The notes: generated from the sequence alone by a model not told the origin. A stretch of 64,000 nucleotides of DNA from Paraescarpia echinospica (GCA_020002185.1 CM034532.1:46519506-46583505); one strand, 5' to 3'; positions 11,900 through 23,858 are shown, numbered from the stretch's first letter. Program-made: numbers and translations.

Positions 11900-12449
11900 A
11901 TGGATCTCAGATCCTGGCATTCATTTTGAATTGAAGTCCATGATGTCCTGCTGGTGAAGGGGAGTTTCGCACAGCCATTGATGACATATTGAGTAGACAC
12001 TCTTTGAACTATACAGTCTTCTTGTCTTGTAAATGAACAGATCACCGAGTCTTCACAAGTAGCCGCATTACGGCTTGCGAAATCTGATGGAACATTGGCC
12101 GACCCTGCAAGATCATGTCTAACCGATGCTTGGTAACGGCTAACACGCGACAAGTACATTGACAAACGTGGGCTGGCTGAGAATTCTCCACGACACAGTT
12201 TCTCAAAGGCTTTTACTGTCAGTCAGGATGCTCACCTTGTGTTTCGACGGAATGATGTATGTAAGTACTGAAATGTTTCTTTGCAATGGCGATGAAAAGG
12301 GTCTCTACCTCACATGGTAGCCATGATTTGTCGCCCACGGAGTTTCGCACTGAAAAACCCTGCAAGCAGCGGTTTGCCTCCACGTGTCCCACTATTATAC
12401 GGTAGCCCCAATGCCATGTGACTTTACTGCGCCATCGGTGACAATCCAC
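11900..12449 (-). pseudogene. C-terminal RT/RNase H-side remnant of element C
   Basis: The minus-strand frame 11833-12165 carries FLSRVSRYQASVRH-like sequence (here MSMYLSRVSRYQASVRHD), then GSANVPSDFASRNAA, VQRVSTQYVINGCAKL and ECQDLRS. In this element group that segment lies between RNase H and integrase. The match stops at about 11900, where the frame runs on into the LTR of element A. The stretch 12170-12560 between this piece and the RT is also decayed element sequence. Confidence 0.65.
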
Positions 12450-12560
12450 AGTTGGTCACCAGGTCGTGGGAGGACCACTGTGCGATTAGACGACAGTTTG
12501 TTCTAGGCTTGAATGAATGCTTCGTGTAGTTCATCTGACCACTCAATACGATCTTGAGAT

Positions 12561-13739
12561 TCACGTCCAGCTACGACGTCTTCGAGATGTGACAGGATAT
12601 GGGCGCATCCTGGTACTACTCTTAACAACACCTTGTATGCACCAAGAAATAATATCACGCCCCGTAACTTGTCCGGGGGGACACAATGATAGTGTAGCGA
12701 TGCGGTGAAGGCTAGCCCTAATCGTGCCGAGGCACCAGGTCCACCCCAGTATCGTGGCGGTTCTTGGGCAGATGACCGTTTTCGATGCTGATAAGTTCAA
12801 GTTAAACTTATCTAGGGCTTGAAAGACCCTTCTCCAGTTGCGAAGAAGCTTAGACGGCGTGTCTCGTCTGCGGTATAAATCATCAGCAATCTTTGCGACA
12901 ACCCTTTCTTCGAGTAGATCACCTAACACGCGGCACATGAGTTCTTCAAAGGCAGTTTCTGATCCTGGCATACCCATGGCAGATCTTGCATACACACGGA
13001 CTCTACGAAATGGTGTCGCAACTCCACAGTATTTCATGTTTAAGATCAGTGACAACAATGTACTTCCATTTGGCAATGTTGCGAAGTGTAGAATCTACGT
13101 CCGGAAGAATGGAAGATTGTGGTTTGCTATATTTTCCCACGTCAGCGAATGCAGTGACTAGTTTGAAACCCCCAGCGCTTTTCTTGACCAGGAATGACGG
13201 ATTCAGGTACTCAACAGTGATGCCAACATCTTCTGGTTTTACGAATACTCCTTTTCTTTCGAGGTCATTGAATTTATGTTGTAACTCGTCTAGTTTGTGG
13301 AACACGATCCTTGCATTGTGGGGGCTGGGTTGGACCCATATTAACGTCAGCTTGGAATGACCCTGCAGCACCATTGTTTGAATGCTGGGTCGAAGATATT
13401 GTCATATTCCTCCAGCAGGGACCGGAACTTTTCCCTTATAGTGTCATCCAAAATACTATCAGGATCAATGCGAACGGTCGCTGAGAGAGATGAAGTAATT
13501 GACGGTGCATTCTGGGAATTGATTCGTTTCCCTTGATGGTAGCTACGGTAACCGCGTGTATCTGACAGAACTGTTCGTTTGTTCAAGACTCTTGGCTCAT
13601 TGGTCAGGTTTGGAATGCGGAACTTCCCAGCTACTCTCGAGATGATACTAGGTGGGCATACTTGTGATGGCTTCTCATGTTTCAAACTGGGTAAATCGAC
13701 ACGAGGTTCTAGCGCAAATGACTCATCGAGTGATGACAA
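12561..13739 (-). pseudogene. reverse transcriptase of element C, frameshifted
   Basis: On the minus strand the RT starts in 13347-13739 ([14 protein letters not shown]). It continues in 13003-13374 with [30 protein letters not shown] and [11 protein letters not shown] small deletion and frameshift follow, and the RT resumes in 12561-13076 with [35 protein letters not shown] and the catalytic KIADDLY at about 12873-12887. [17 protein letters not shown] then matches the thumb region. The deletion removes the stretch that normally follows the first catalytic Asp. Confidence 0.82.
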
Positions 13740-13882
13740 GTCATTCGGTACAGTCGCTTCGACATATTCGCCCAGTCAAATCGTCGTTCTCTTAACAGGA
13801 GCACTCAATACACACGCACGACGGACGGTGGAATGATTTGGCACATTACCATTCGAGCCGTACAGGTAGGTACACGGTACCA

Positions 13883-14297
13883 TCACCTAGGATGACCTGA
13901 CGTTTGACAGGTCAAGTCATTCTTCTCCATAAAAGGTGTGCCTCCCAATATATCGACGTCCAAGTTCTCAACTAGTAAGCCTTCAAACTCGAATTCTCTC
14001 CCGTCACGAGTGAACACGACATGCGTTTCGCCAACCAACATAAGAGGAGAGGAACCGTCAGCTTGGTGGGAAGATTGAGATGTACTCTTGACTTGACCTC
14101 CCAACTTCACGGCTGTTGATTTTCAAACCATGTTTCCGGTCATGATCACTGTCTATGGTGATCTTGACCGCATGGTGGTTATAGAAAGTATCCACGTAGG
14201 GAAACTGACGCACCTGGACGCGTAACGTGTGAGATGGAATGGTGTCAATTTGGCCTTCCATAACCTCCTCTTCTGTAGTAGGGCCAAACTCCTGCAT
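13883..14297 (-). pseudogene. protease remnant of element C
   Basis: Two overlapping minus-strand frames carry the protease region. One holds RVQVRQFPYVDTFYNHHAV and then ITIDS, where the aspartic protease active site (D-S/T-G) is expected; here Asp follows instead of Gly. The other holds SSHQADGSSPLMLVGE, FEFEGLLVENLDVDILGGTP and ends before RT. The active-site change and the frameshift indicate an inactive enzyme. Confidence 0.65.
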
Positions 14298-14299
14298 TT

Positions 14300-15300
14300 C
14301 AGCTTCTAGATCGTCCGTATGTTTTCCGATGAGGCGTGCCCTTGTCAGACACCTGCGATCTTGATCAGGTAAACACCCAGGGAATGCTGGTCAGCTCTGC
14401 CTGTTTTTTTTTGCATAGATGGCACGACCTGTCTAATGGCTTACTTCCCGCACTCGGATTCAACCTGGTTCCCGGCTGTCTGGGGAACTGTCGAAAATGC
14501 GATGATGCTGCTCGCATTACCCTGGCATCTCCAGCTGCATGCAAGCAAGCAAGCATGACAAAGCTTGTGATACATCTGGTTTGATGGACGCGAGCGTACG
14601 TGACCGTAATTAAGTGCCACAACGCTGTTTCACTAGTTTCGGGTAGTTCGAGGTCAATCAATCGTAACCATGTCAGTACAGTGGAATTCTCCATTGTCGG
14701 AAACATTTCTTCATCGTCGATGATCGGTTCGCCATGGTAATACTACCGTCGAGTTTCAACAAGCTGTCATCCACAAACGCAACCAGGCATTGGTACAAGT
14801 CCTACGGCCTCTCTTCCGCCGTCGAATGGCAGCAAACTCGAAACAAATGTGCCCCCGTCGACTGGAAGCCAAAGTGAAGCCGTATGCTTTGCCATATGTT
14901 ATTGATCGAAGTTGCGGTGGTGTTACGTGATAGCACCGGACAATAGTTCGCAATCTGGCCCAACGTGAGCTCTAGAATGTTCACTTTCTGGGAAACCGTG
15001 CGCCGACGTTCTGTAAGGATGGGTGCTGCATCATCTGTGAAGCCACGAAGAGGTGCAGTTTTTGACTTTTTCCCTCAGCTCATTCCATCGACGAGGAATG
15101 GGGAGAAATTCTGATCGAGGAAAATAGTATACACAATGTTCTGCTTCAAATTCTCAAAGCTATTGACAGTTTCATTTTTGCCCAAGCACCATTGCTTGGG
15201 TGCTGTGTAAGTGCTAGCCATGGGGTGTGTGGTAATAATGTCACTAATCTGAACCACTGTAGAGTGTCCAATTGCCGATATGTGCAACTGCTCGCCTGTT
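14300..15300 (-). pseudogene. gag remnant of element C
   Basis: Minus-strand frames at 14756-14984 and 14365-14706 contain basic, gag-like sequence. The latter ends in SHFRQFPRQPGTR followed by a Cys/His-containing SCHLCKKK segment that looks like a decayed zinc knuckle. The order relative to the protease fits gag. Frames change at least twice and no single ORF covers it. Assignment rests mainly on position and on similarity to gag of this element group as I remember it. Confidence 0.6.
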
Positions 15301-15370
15301 GTCTAACAAATATCTAGAATACTGAACGCTGATGGTCGAGCTGATAATCTTCGATCGAAAGCATAGCTCG

Positions 15371-15390
15371 TTTCCCGACGCTGCCACCAG
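15371..15390 (-). other. primer-binding site of element C
   Basis: On the minus strand the sequence reads CTGGTGGCAGCGTCGGGAAA. The TGG-start form followed by GGCAGCG resembles primer-binding sites of Ty3-type elements. Sequence from about 15391 to 15560 would be the 5' LTR; its minus strand contains an AATAAA signal. The outer LTR edge is not resolved because no second LTR is present. Confidence 0.5.
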
Positions 15391-15560
15391 CCCAATATGG
15401 AGAGATTATGCCGTAGCTATATCCTAGATAAAGGGCGAACTACAATTAACAGTTGGATAAGAAGACTTTATTGCCCCAACTTCGTCTGGAACATTAACAC
15501 ACGACACACACGAGGTCGAGCGATGATAAAGAGACCTGCCAGTGCGAGGCTCATATAACC

Positions 15561-16169
15561 TAAATGTTTTTTTGTTCTGTTTTTTTTCTTTAATTATTCA
15601 AAAATGTTACAAATCAATCGTTTTAGGATTACCTTGGGGTATTTGTAGTATAACTGAATAACTATATGTCAAGCTTTCTATAATAGTGCTGCTAAAATGG
15701 TGGAGGCAGACTTTCAAAGGAAGGAAAGATTGATGTCATCATATTACTTTTGGTGTAGTCATTTATTTACTCATAATAAAGCTCTTGTAAATGCAAATCT
15801 AATGAATCGTAACTTGTTATTATGATATCACTGTTCAGTTGTCAAACATAGACTGTTTCCCCCACCTACCCTAATTATGATCTTACACAACATGCCACTA
15901 TACAGATGTCTTATAATCCTAATGAACATAAGTAATAATTATATTATAAATGTGTATAGTTTTCCGGAATATATTATATATACCAACCACATGCATACTA
16001 CATTCATACTAATACCCTGTTGATTTTAATTGTACAGTCTGCACAATGTGTAATTTAAAAAAGGAGCCAACTATAACTGGGCAGTGTTGTCTCAATCTAC
16101 CGATTTTGACAGTGAATTTTTTTTCCACAAAATTTGCCAACTATCATGTTTTACGAATATATATATATT
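15561..16169. other. non-coding, AT-rich
   Basis: No gene or repeat is recognised. The block lies between the outer edge of element C and the LTR fragment of element B. Confidence 0.5.
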
Positions 16170-16273
16170 GTTATATATGCAAGTCTATGTGGTGGACTAC
16201 GTGTACATATTGATGCCTAGTGATACACGTTGTAGTTGAGAACTATGTGAGTAGTGATATGTACATATGCAAA
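16170..16273 (+). repeat. LTR fragment of Ty3-type element B (left)
   Basis: The segment from GTTATATATGCAAGTCTATG to ATATGCAAA matches the LTR near 36210-36335, including the word GTGATACACGTTGTAGTTGA. The left copy lacks an internal ~28-bp duplication present on the right, and lacks both LTR ends. Gag follows immediately, so the rest of the LTR and the leader are deleted. Confidence 0.75.
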
Positions 16274-17235
16274 GGAAAGTTGGCAGACTTTCAAGCAACA
16301 ATTCAACATGTATTTGCTGGCGTCAGGGAGTACTACTAAGAGTAACTCTGAAAAGATTGCAATGTTACTGACATTCGGTGGCGCAGAATTGTTGGTGATT
16401 TACAATTCGTTCAATTATAACATTGTCATTGAAGGCGCAGCAGCAGAAATACCGACAGTGAAAGTAGTGCTCGAGCGATTTGACAACTATACTTCGCTCC
16501 GAGGACAAACGAACTAATTGATCGGTATAAATTCCGTTCGTGCAAGCAGTCGTACGATGAAACGACGGCGTCGTACATAGAACGCCTATGTAATCTGGCA
16601 AAAACGTGCAATTTCGGCGACGAAAAGAATAACAATTTACGTGCCCATCTCGTATACGGTTGCTACGATGACAGTCTCCGGGAGAAATTATTCCGCGAAG
16701 AAACACTGACCTTGCAAAACGTGAGACAGTTTGCCACAGTCCACGAGGAGGTGCGTCAGAACACTTATTCCGCAGACAGCAGACGCACAATACGCCGGCG
16801 GCTACCATCAAGAGGGTGACGAAGGTCATGGCCGACAAAACAGTTCCGCCGCGGGAGGGCAGCACTGGGATGCGACGGCTCGTCCGGGGACAGGGCCTAG
16901 TTAAGTGCAAATTCTGTGGCCGAAAACATGTTTTCGACCGAAAGCAATTTCCAACTTTCGTTAAGCGTTGTCTCATTTGCGGACGGACAATCACTTTGCC
17001 AAGATCATGAAGATGTGCCAAGTGCAGGGCAAATGTGAGCGTGTAAACACAAGAACACTGAGCGACAGCGGCCGGTGCATACCGTGACAGTCGATAGTTA
17101 GAATGACGTTTCAAATGTGTTAGATGTGCATGCACGGCATGATTGTGAAACCGATTGCGTAATGATTGTTGACGCATCTGCTATCATTGCACATCAAACT
17201 GTGAATAATGTTGTGTTAGCCATGGAGATTGACAC
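16271..17235 (+). pseudogene. gag of element B, broken
   Basis: Gag homology starts at ESWQTFKQQFNMYLLASG and continues with LLTFGGAELLVIYNSF in one frame to 16517. It then shifts frame near 16510 (ELIDRYKFRSC, TASYIERLCNLAKTCNFG, LREKLFREETLTLQNV). It shifts again before a zinc-knuckle-like CKFCGRKHVF...RCLICG at about 16907-16981. At least two frameshifts make it non-functional. It is the same Ty3-type lineage as the pol fragments at 25597-35850 and in the same orientation. Confidence 0.8.
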
Positions 17236-17239
17236 ATGG

Positions 17240-18470
17240 TATGCACCCAGATAGCACACCTGCAGCGGGCCGAGAGCGGCAAAGTCATCGACCTGCTGTC
17301 GGCATCCTCCTGCGGGCCGAGGGTTTTTTGTCCGGCGGCTCGTCTAGGCTTCGGACCGAGGGCAGCTCAAAATCATAGTCGGACGCCGATAGTGTGCCGA
17401 TGGTTAGCCGCTCGTATGCCGACTGTGCCTTAATTTTGCTAAATGTGTGTATATGTGTGTGTCTTCAAGTAATAAGACCAAATTGTACACATACACTTAT
17501 GTGTATTGATCTTATAACTTGAGCATTTCAATAGTAATCATCATGCATTGTTACTCTAATGTTAAAATTAACATTACTTGATACACGTTCATCAATTTAT
17601 TGGGATTAACTGGAATTTGGAAGTTCAAGACAATAAAATAATATAGTAATATATTATTTAGGAACATAACAAATGTAATGTACTTCAAAAAGAGAATGGG
17701 TGTCGAGTATCCCATCCATTTATTATAAACTAAAATTAAATACGCAAACAACTCCAATGCGCATAACAAACACACATTTTAATACAAGAAAATCAAAAAG
17801 CACAGTTGCAATTAGTGTCCATTGATTCGTGTGGCACAAGACAACTCAAATATTTTATGAAAATTAAGGCTGCTTAAATATTATTGTCCATAAACTCATG
17901 TCTGCTACATCCAGCTGTATTTTTTTATCCGGTGTAGTCTAACATCATTCCCGTCAGAGGCAGTCTTGTAGTCAGTGGCAATGTTGCCACTTCATTCTTT
18001 CTGACAGCATCTGGAATATTAACGTACAAATATTTAATTTCTTCAAAGAAGATACCGCATTGTACAATGCCTAGCATCTATAAAATGTGTAACATATTAA
18101 ATATATTTTGTCTCACAATAAATTAACATAAAATAATTTTACTTTACTTAAAAAAAAATAATTCCCGGTTTCTCATCAGCACAAAAATTTAAAAATAGCT
18201 TCCACGAAACTTTATTTTGAAATATAATTATCCATAGACACATTTACCATAAAGCGCACTCCTCACTTACATTTTAATAAAGTTCTGATGAGAAACCTGG
18301 AACTGTTTTATATAGCCCTTAAAGGGAATAAAAACATCTATTGCTTGAATTCATATTAAATTAGATCCTGCTATATATTTCCAAGTCCACCAAGCCAAAA
18401 AAATCCCCAAAAATCGAAGAATTAAAAATTCCACATTTTATGCTGTACATCCGGACATTTTCGAATATGC
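17240..18470. other. non-coding; contains a 13-bp inverted repeat pair
   Basis: A GC-richer block at about 17260-17420 of unknown nature is followed by AT-rich DNA. GGTTTCTCATCAG-type arms at 18167-18179 and CTGATGAGAAACC at 18285-18297 are inverted copies about 105 bp apart. They may be ends of a tiny MITE or a hairpin. No exon is recognised. Confidence 0.4.
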
Positions 18471-18473
18471 ATA

Positions 18474-18512
18474 TTTTTGGCGCGCTTTTCGGGATGCCGA
18501 GATGTGACGTCA
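18474..18512 (+). promoter_or_regulatory. E2F-like and CRE motifs upstream of the THAP ORF
   Basis: TTTTTGGCGCGC at 18474-18485 matches the E2F-type core TTTGGCGC. TGACGTCA at 18505-18512 is a perfect palindromic CRE (CREB/ATF site). Both lie about 90-130 bases upstream of the ATG at 18602, at typical core-promoter distance. Function is inferred from motif and position. Confidence 0.45.
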
Positions 18513-18601
18513 GAGTTGACTCTGCCGATACAGCGACCGCTTGTTTACATTCATTCTCAGCAATATGACAGCAGAGGTGGCTGTGTAATGCGAATATCAT
18601 C

Positions 18602-19093
18602 ATGGTTCATTGTGCGGCATTCGGTTGTAATGCAAACTCTTCTAAACATACAGCAACACACCATTTTTTTCGGTTCCCTACGCATCCAGTTTTATTGAAG
18701 AAACACAGCCGGCTTTGCTCCGCTCATTTTGAGAAAAGCTGTTTTGATCGCGATCCGGAGATGTTGGCAACCCTTGGATATCCTGGTGCTCGAATATCGT
18801 TGAAAAGCGATGCAGTCCCAACAATATTCCCGGCAGTAGAAGCTGCATTGATGCCGTCAATCCGCAGAAGACAGGCGTCGGCACGGGCAGGATCGACGGC
18901 CGCTTTGCCCGAGTCGAAGGCAAGCGGGTCTCGCAAGCGTTGTTCCAGTGCCGCAGTCGCCGCTGCAGGCTCCGCTGCCGCTGTCACTACAGCCGGCTCA
19001 GCAACTACACCCATGGCTTCTTTGGGGTACCAGGTTCCTTCGACGAGTGGTGAATTTACGAGGTCTGCTTACCGAAAGCGGCAACGAATCAAG
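18602..19093 (+). CDS. THAP-domain protein, exon 1 (domain incomplete)
   Basis: The ORF starts MVHCAAFGC, the N-terminal C-x4-C of a THAP zinc finger. It continues with FFRFP, then RLCSAHFEKSCF (the C-x2-H pair) and AVPTIFP, the closing AVPTIF box. THAP domains bind DNA through a C2CH zinc site. Here only 29 residues separate the two cysteine groups (35-50 is usual), and the region that should hold the invariant Trp is missing, so the finger is probably disabled. An Ala/Ser-rich linker follows, ending YRKRQRIK with a GTAATT donor after codon 164 (phase 0). An exon in matching phase lies at 22110. Confidence 0.7.
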
Positions 19094-22000
19094 GTAATTC
19101 TTACATGTTATATCTACTATTATTATTCTGTAGGTCTAGTATAATGTCTGGACTGGACGGTCTCGTGTGTGTCAAAATAAGTTATTCAACTTATTGTCAT
19201 TGTATCCCATTGGTTCCAATCATATCACGGAACTCTTCCTAAGTATCTTATATTCTAAATGTTGTAGTTATGCACGATACTACTATAATAAATCTACATA
19301 TACTCAGTTTTGTGGAAAATTTGATAGTGTAATCAAATCGATTCAGGTGACTGTTTTTATCATTATCATGGTTACAGGAATGTAAGGCAATAAAACAAAA
19401 ACGTCAGCAAATTAATTGATGCTAATTTGTTAGTTATGCATTTAATTAATCTATTTACTTTTACATGCAAATAAGAAATAATTATTTTAATTATACTCGT
19501 TGCCGAGTCAGGTTAGTCTGTTATAATAAGTTTTTTAAACCGTAAGAAGCAATACTTGGATGTAGAACATTGCAATGTGAATTTGCAGATGGAAGAATAA
19601 TTATATTTTCAAATGTATTTAACGTTGAATTTGCATAAATTAATTATTATTTTTCATACATAACATTTGTTGTTTTTTAAATGACAATACTTGGACTTTA
19701 TGAAAGTGCAATGCATTTTGATCAACATCAAATGTATGTACACATAAAGTACCATGCATAAGTTAGATATTTAAAACAAAAATTATAAAATTAGGAAGTG
19801 GTCTGTCTCACTCTCATAGTTGGAACCAGTTGCTGGCAATCTCCTCCTCTGACACATGACTCACTAAAGTCTTATGTCATCAATGACTTGCTGAAGAATT
19901 ATCCCCCATCAGTATTCTCTGTAGAAACAGTTTATTACAGTGTTTGGCACCTGTCTGCTAATCCAGCTAATTGGACTCCTTTGTTGTGACTCCTCCACTT
20001 GACTGAGGAACTAAGTGTAGTGTTTGCCCTATTCAACTGATCAAAAATCAAATCTAATTAATTACCAGTTGACATTGCACTTTGTAGGTCTTTCCTGCTA
20101 TGAATAACAAATACACCAGCCACCTCCAGCTGGCCCACTGCATTCTCCCTCCAGTTAAAATAGTTATCTGAACCTGATCTACTGGTAATTAAAGCATGCT
20201 AGGTGGAAATGGCAGGAACTGGGTAACATGGATGTGACATGTCGGATACTTATTATTACTATAATTAACCCATGCAATTAACCCATGCCTAACATCACCC
20301 TGATCACCATTGCAATTGGTAAACCTTGCAGGTAGATGTGATTAATTATTATTAATATTGAATGGTTACCACATTGAACACCCTGTAGATTACAGTATGT
20401 ATTCATCGAGTTAATAATATATTGTTTAAGTTTTCAAAAGTAATGTTTTCAATAAATATAATTCTTACAGTAGATGCAGCTTTCATAACACACACTATTG
20501 TAACACACAAGTACTGTTACATTTGTTACTATAGAATTCTTACAGTAGATGCAGCTTTCATAACACACACTATTGTAACACACAAGTACTGTTACATAAC
20601 ACACACTATTGTAACACACAAGTACTGTTACATTTGTTACTATAGAATTCTTACAGTAGAGAGCAGCTTTCATAACACACACTATTGTAACACACAAGTA
20701 CTGTTACATTTGTTACTATAGAATTTTTAATATTTCAATAGTAATTTATTGATTTGTATTTTCATAACTCCAGTGCACAGGCCTATGGTGAATTACATTA
20801 CAGTGTCATATATTGCTATTGCCTAGTTTCCATTTTATTACAGTTGAATATCGAAGACAATGTACATCATGCAATATATACTATTACATTTGAAGGTATT
20901 ATCATTACATTTTGAATTGGAACTACAGTATGTACCGAGATAAATATTTAGAACAAAAATATAACTATTGTATCTTGTATTATCTACTAACAACGTTTAC
21001 GGATAGAACATATTTTTCATTTTATGTCTGTATAACATGAATGAATGGAAGACAAAAGAAATGTCACTGCAATTTAATAGATTGCAATCAGTGTAATTAC
21101 ACCTTACTGCTTGGTGCATTGCTAATTACTGGCACAAGTCATGATGTTTTTTTAAACAGAAGCTCAGAAATGTACCAAGGACCATTATTCGGCTCCCACA
21201 TTATTCATGGGATGGATGTTGGCAATCATAAAACCTGGATAAACTAGTTCAATAGGATACAGAAAGCATAATTAAATTTATATTTTGATGCGACATATAT
21301 TAATAAACATGTATATATATTATATGCCAGTTACTATTACATTGTTTCTGTTATTATATTGTGCTTTGTTCAACTTATTGTTACTAATAGGTATTATTAT
21401 TATTACACCACTCCTGGAGCAGGCTTCCTATAGTGACTATAAAATTGAGTATTGCAGGATTGTTCATGTCTGCAGTCACATATTGTTATGATAGTAACTA
21501 TATCAATGGATAAGGATTCTACTAATGATGTTACAAAATGTCATTAATGAATTTATTTGATTTTTAACTTAATGTTATTAAAAAAATCAAGTAAATTTAT
21601 CAAATAATAAATATGTTCACATTTGGATGTGGGTTGTTGCCCAGCTACCAAGTGTGAAAATGGTCATTTGTTGTGAAACAATAACAATAAATGCAATGCA
21701 AGTTGCAAACCTATCTATTGTATATTTAATAGATGATTAGTTATAACCAAAAATAAAATGTTCACAAGTAATATATTGTCACATTTTCCAGGTAATTGTT
21801 TGCATAAAAGTGTAACATAACAAAAGTAACTATGTCTCTGTGTAGATTCTGTAAGCGTGATATCAATTATTTATGATGTTTTTATCATAGAATAAACAAT
21901 ACATACCTTGCAACTTGAAATTAATTTATTAATTTGTATTTTTCACAGCTAGGCAGTCTGTTCACACTTGGAAGCTGGGCAAATGACTAGACAAATGGAT

Positions 22001-22109
22001 GTACTCCTTTCTGACAAGATGGTAAAAGACAGGATTTTGTTTGCTTTTGTCAGAAACCTACAACAATTTATTTTTTGGCAAATTCTATAAGGGTCATTTG
22101 TTATTTCAG
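19094..22109 (+). other. probable intron of the THAP gene
   Basis: AT-rich sequence is bounded by a GT donor at 19094 and a TTATTTCAG acceptor ending at 22109, both phase 0. It contains the 75-bp tandem repeat at 20460-20723. No other coding sequence is recognised. Confidence 0.5.
20460..20723. repeat. ~75-bp tandem repeat, about 3 copies, with an inner duplication
   Basis: The unit runs from AATTCTTACAGTAGATGCAG to TTTGTTACTATAG. The middle copy contains an extra ~37-bp duplication of the ATAACACACACTATTGTAAC segment. Open frames across it on both strands are by-products of the repeat. Confidence 0.9.
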
Positions 22110-22676
22110 TTATTTGCTGACATTCTGGCAGCAGCTCGAGATAGTCCACCGTCGACCAAGAATGGGTCATCTGAAGATACAGCAACTGAATATGACAGCT
22201 CTCGTACGGATTCCTGTGATACAGAGGATTCCACACCTGAGTCAGTCACAGCTTCCACTCCAAAAAGGAGCAGCAAATGCTTTCAGGTTGACATCAGGCC
22301 ATCAACTCGCACGAGAAGAGTGCATGCAGTCTGTGCATCAGAGCAGGTTGCTGTGCAGGTGACATCAGCAGTGAGGTCAACGAGTGTGCAGTGCAGTTTG
22401 TTGACTGGTCCGATTAGTGACTCGAGTGACTAAAACGGGGAGGAAGTGACATCTGCTGCAGATCCAGAGTATGTTTGCTCTGACAATGAGTCGACTAGTC
22501 GTGACAGCAGCAACAGTGACAGCGATGACCATGTCGACCAGTACACTGACACAGAGGAGGGTGTTACAAACAAGACTCCCTTGAGGAAAGATTGCTGCCC
22601 TTCCAGGGAGAGGTACTTCTTGGTTGCAACCAATGTCGTAGTGCAGCAGTTTCTCGGCTCAATGGGAAGTTGCCCT
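22110..22676 (+). pseudogene. THAP gene, acidic exon 2 with in-frame stop
   Basis: After the acceptor TTATTTCAG the frame continues from exon 1 (phase 0) as LFADILAAARDSPPS. A Ser/Thr/Asp-rich region follows, with SSKCFQVDIRPSTRTRRV. TAA at 22431-22433 stops the frame. Beyond it, the same frame resumes as EEVTSAADPEYVCSD, a long acidic Ser/Asp tract, and RERYFLVATNVVVQQFLGSM. A possible donor CCT|GTAAAG lies at 22676. The DPEY/acidic tract/YFLVATN layout resembles regions after the THAP finger in some large invertebrate THAP proteins, by my recollection. A nonsense change or an unrecognised small intron are both possible. Confidence 0.5.
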
Positions 22677-23679
22677 GTAAAGATAATAATTGGTCTGTAG
22701 ATGTGAAGCTATGCTATTTATTAGCATGTCATAGGTAAAGTGATCAACAAAATGGACTAGATAACTTGTTTATCAATGGGTATTTGCTGAAGCCATATTC
22801 TCATCTGCCTGCAGGGGAAGTATTCCCATGGGTGTTGTTTGGCTTATAACCATTGTCTGTGCACCGTGTGGTGATTCACATTGTGTTACCAGGTATACAC
22901 AGTTACCAACATTTGGAATGATTCATCCCAGTAACACTGTGTTATGAAACTTGCTTGATGAATTTGTAATGATTCAACCCAGTAAAACTGTGTTCTGAAA
23001 CTTGCTTGATGGATTTGTAATAAATATGTCACACAAAAAATGTGATTAAAAATGCTATGTCCTTATGATTTTTATGGACATAGTCGTAGGGCACATATAT
23101 ACCCACTGGTAGCATCTCACATATAAGACCCCTAAGGTTACACTAAACCCCTAGGTCTAGGACATAACCCTTCAGGCTATAACCCATTACCATAATTATT
23201 CAATTGTTCTGCATGTTGTTTTAATGTTTATTTTGATTATATAGTAGCTATATTGTTATGTGTCAGACTCAGAGTAATAAAATTATTGTTCCACATAAAT
23301 GACATAATGATAATCTAGAGCTGTCATTATATGTCATGATATTATGGTCATCTCGCGAACAACTGTCCAACTAAAAAAGTGTGGGTTTTGTCCAGAGGGG
23401 TGATATCGTAAGTAGCTATAACGTCCTAAACTCGATCCGCATAAACCAGACAACCATGCTTACGACGTTCGACGGTTCGTAACTTTGTGAAGTTTGTCTT
23501 TGACAAGTCTGTTTACAATTACTTCATCCGATGACCTACTTAGCTACAACCTCTAGCTAACTCTCTGTACTGCTTTGACACCGCATTTTATAATATAACG
23601 TCGTACTAAAACGATATAATTGTTGTTGTCGACAGTTTTCACACCATATGTGTCATTATATAATGAAGTTGAAGCTTAC
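22677..23679. other. non-coding, with a 57-bp duplication
   Basis: Two adjacent copies of a ~57-bp unit (AATGATTCA..CCCAGTAA..ACTGTGTT..TGAAACTTGCTTGATG) lie at about 22916-23025. Nothing else is recognised. If the minus-strand exon at 23680-23858 is real, this stretch is part of its first intron. Confidence 0.5.
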
Positions 23680-23858
23680 CAGTCGGTGTTGCATGAGCGA
23701 ACATTGTGACTGTCCGACTCCGCATCATCTTCTTCGCTACCGTCGCTGAAACGCTCGGAAAGAGCGGAATTAGACGAATCATCCGCTGTAACCGTTCCCG
23801 CTAGTGGCTCAAAATCGTATGATTTCACTTGAAACTCTGCGAAACTCCCACTAGCCAT
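23680..23858 (-). CDS. probable first exon, P2X7-C-terminal-like protein
   Basis: On the minus strand an ATG at 23858 begins MASGSFAEFQVKSYDFEPLA. A Ser/Asp/Glu-rich stretch follows, and the exon ends RSCNTDW with a consensus GTAAGC donor that splits the Trp codon (TG|G). A short acidic exon ending in G/C-N-T-D/E-W before WCxCGxC is characteristic of proteins with the intracellular cysteine-rich domain of P2X receptor 7. That is my basis for the call. No downstream exon was found in the window, so the identity is tentative. An upstream in-frame ATG at 23936 exists, but it overlaps the CRE and is less likely. Confidence 0.5.

Larger units (their letters stand above)
11900..15560 (-). mobile_element. 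Ty3-like LTR retrotransposon C, reverse orientation, truncated
   Basis: Read on the minus strand from about 15560, the order is LTR-like sequence, primer-binding site, gag, protease, RT and RNase H-side sequence. It ends abruptly at 11900 against the LTR of element A, with no integrase. The RT carries an unusual ADDLY catalytic box instead of the common V/I-DD-I/L. This form belongs to a Ty3-type group widespread in marine invertebrates (often annotated K02A2.6-like). Several frameshifts and small deletions show it is dead. Confidence 0.8.

Noticed and set aside
12838..13360. Plus-strand ORFs of 107-124 codons
   Set aside because: They are antisense shadows of the element C reverse transcriptase on the minus strand.
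16365..17177. 270-codon minus-strand ORF
   Set aside because: It is the antisense of element B gag; no domain is recognised in it and gag motifs read clearly on the + strand.
20422..20721. Repeated ORFs on both strands (THYCNTQVL-type motifs)
   Set aside because: They are by-products of the 75-bp tandem repeat in an AT-rich intron.
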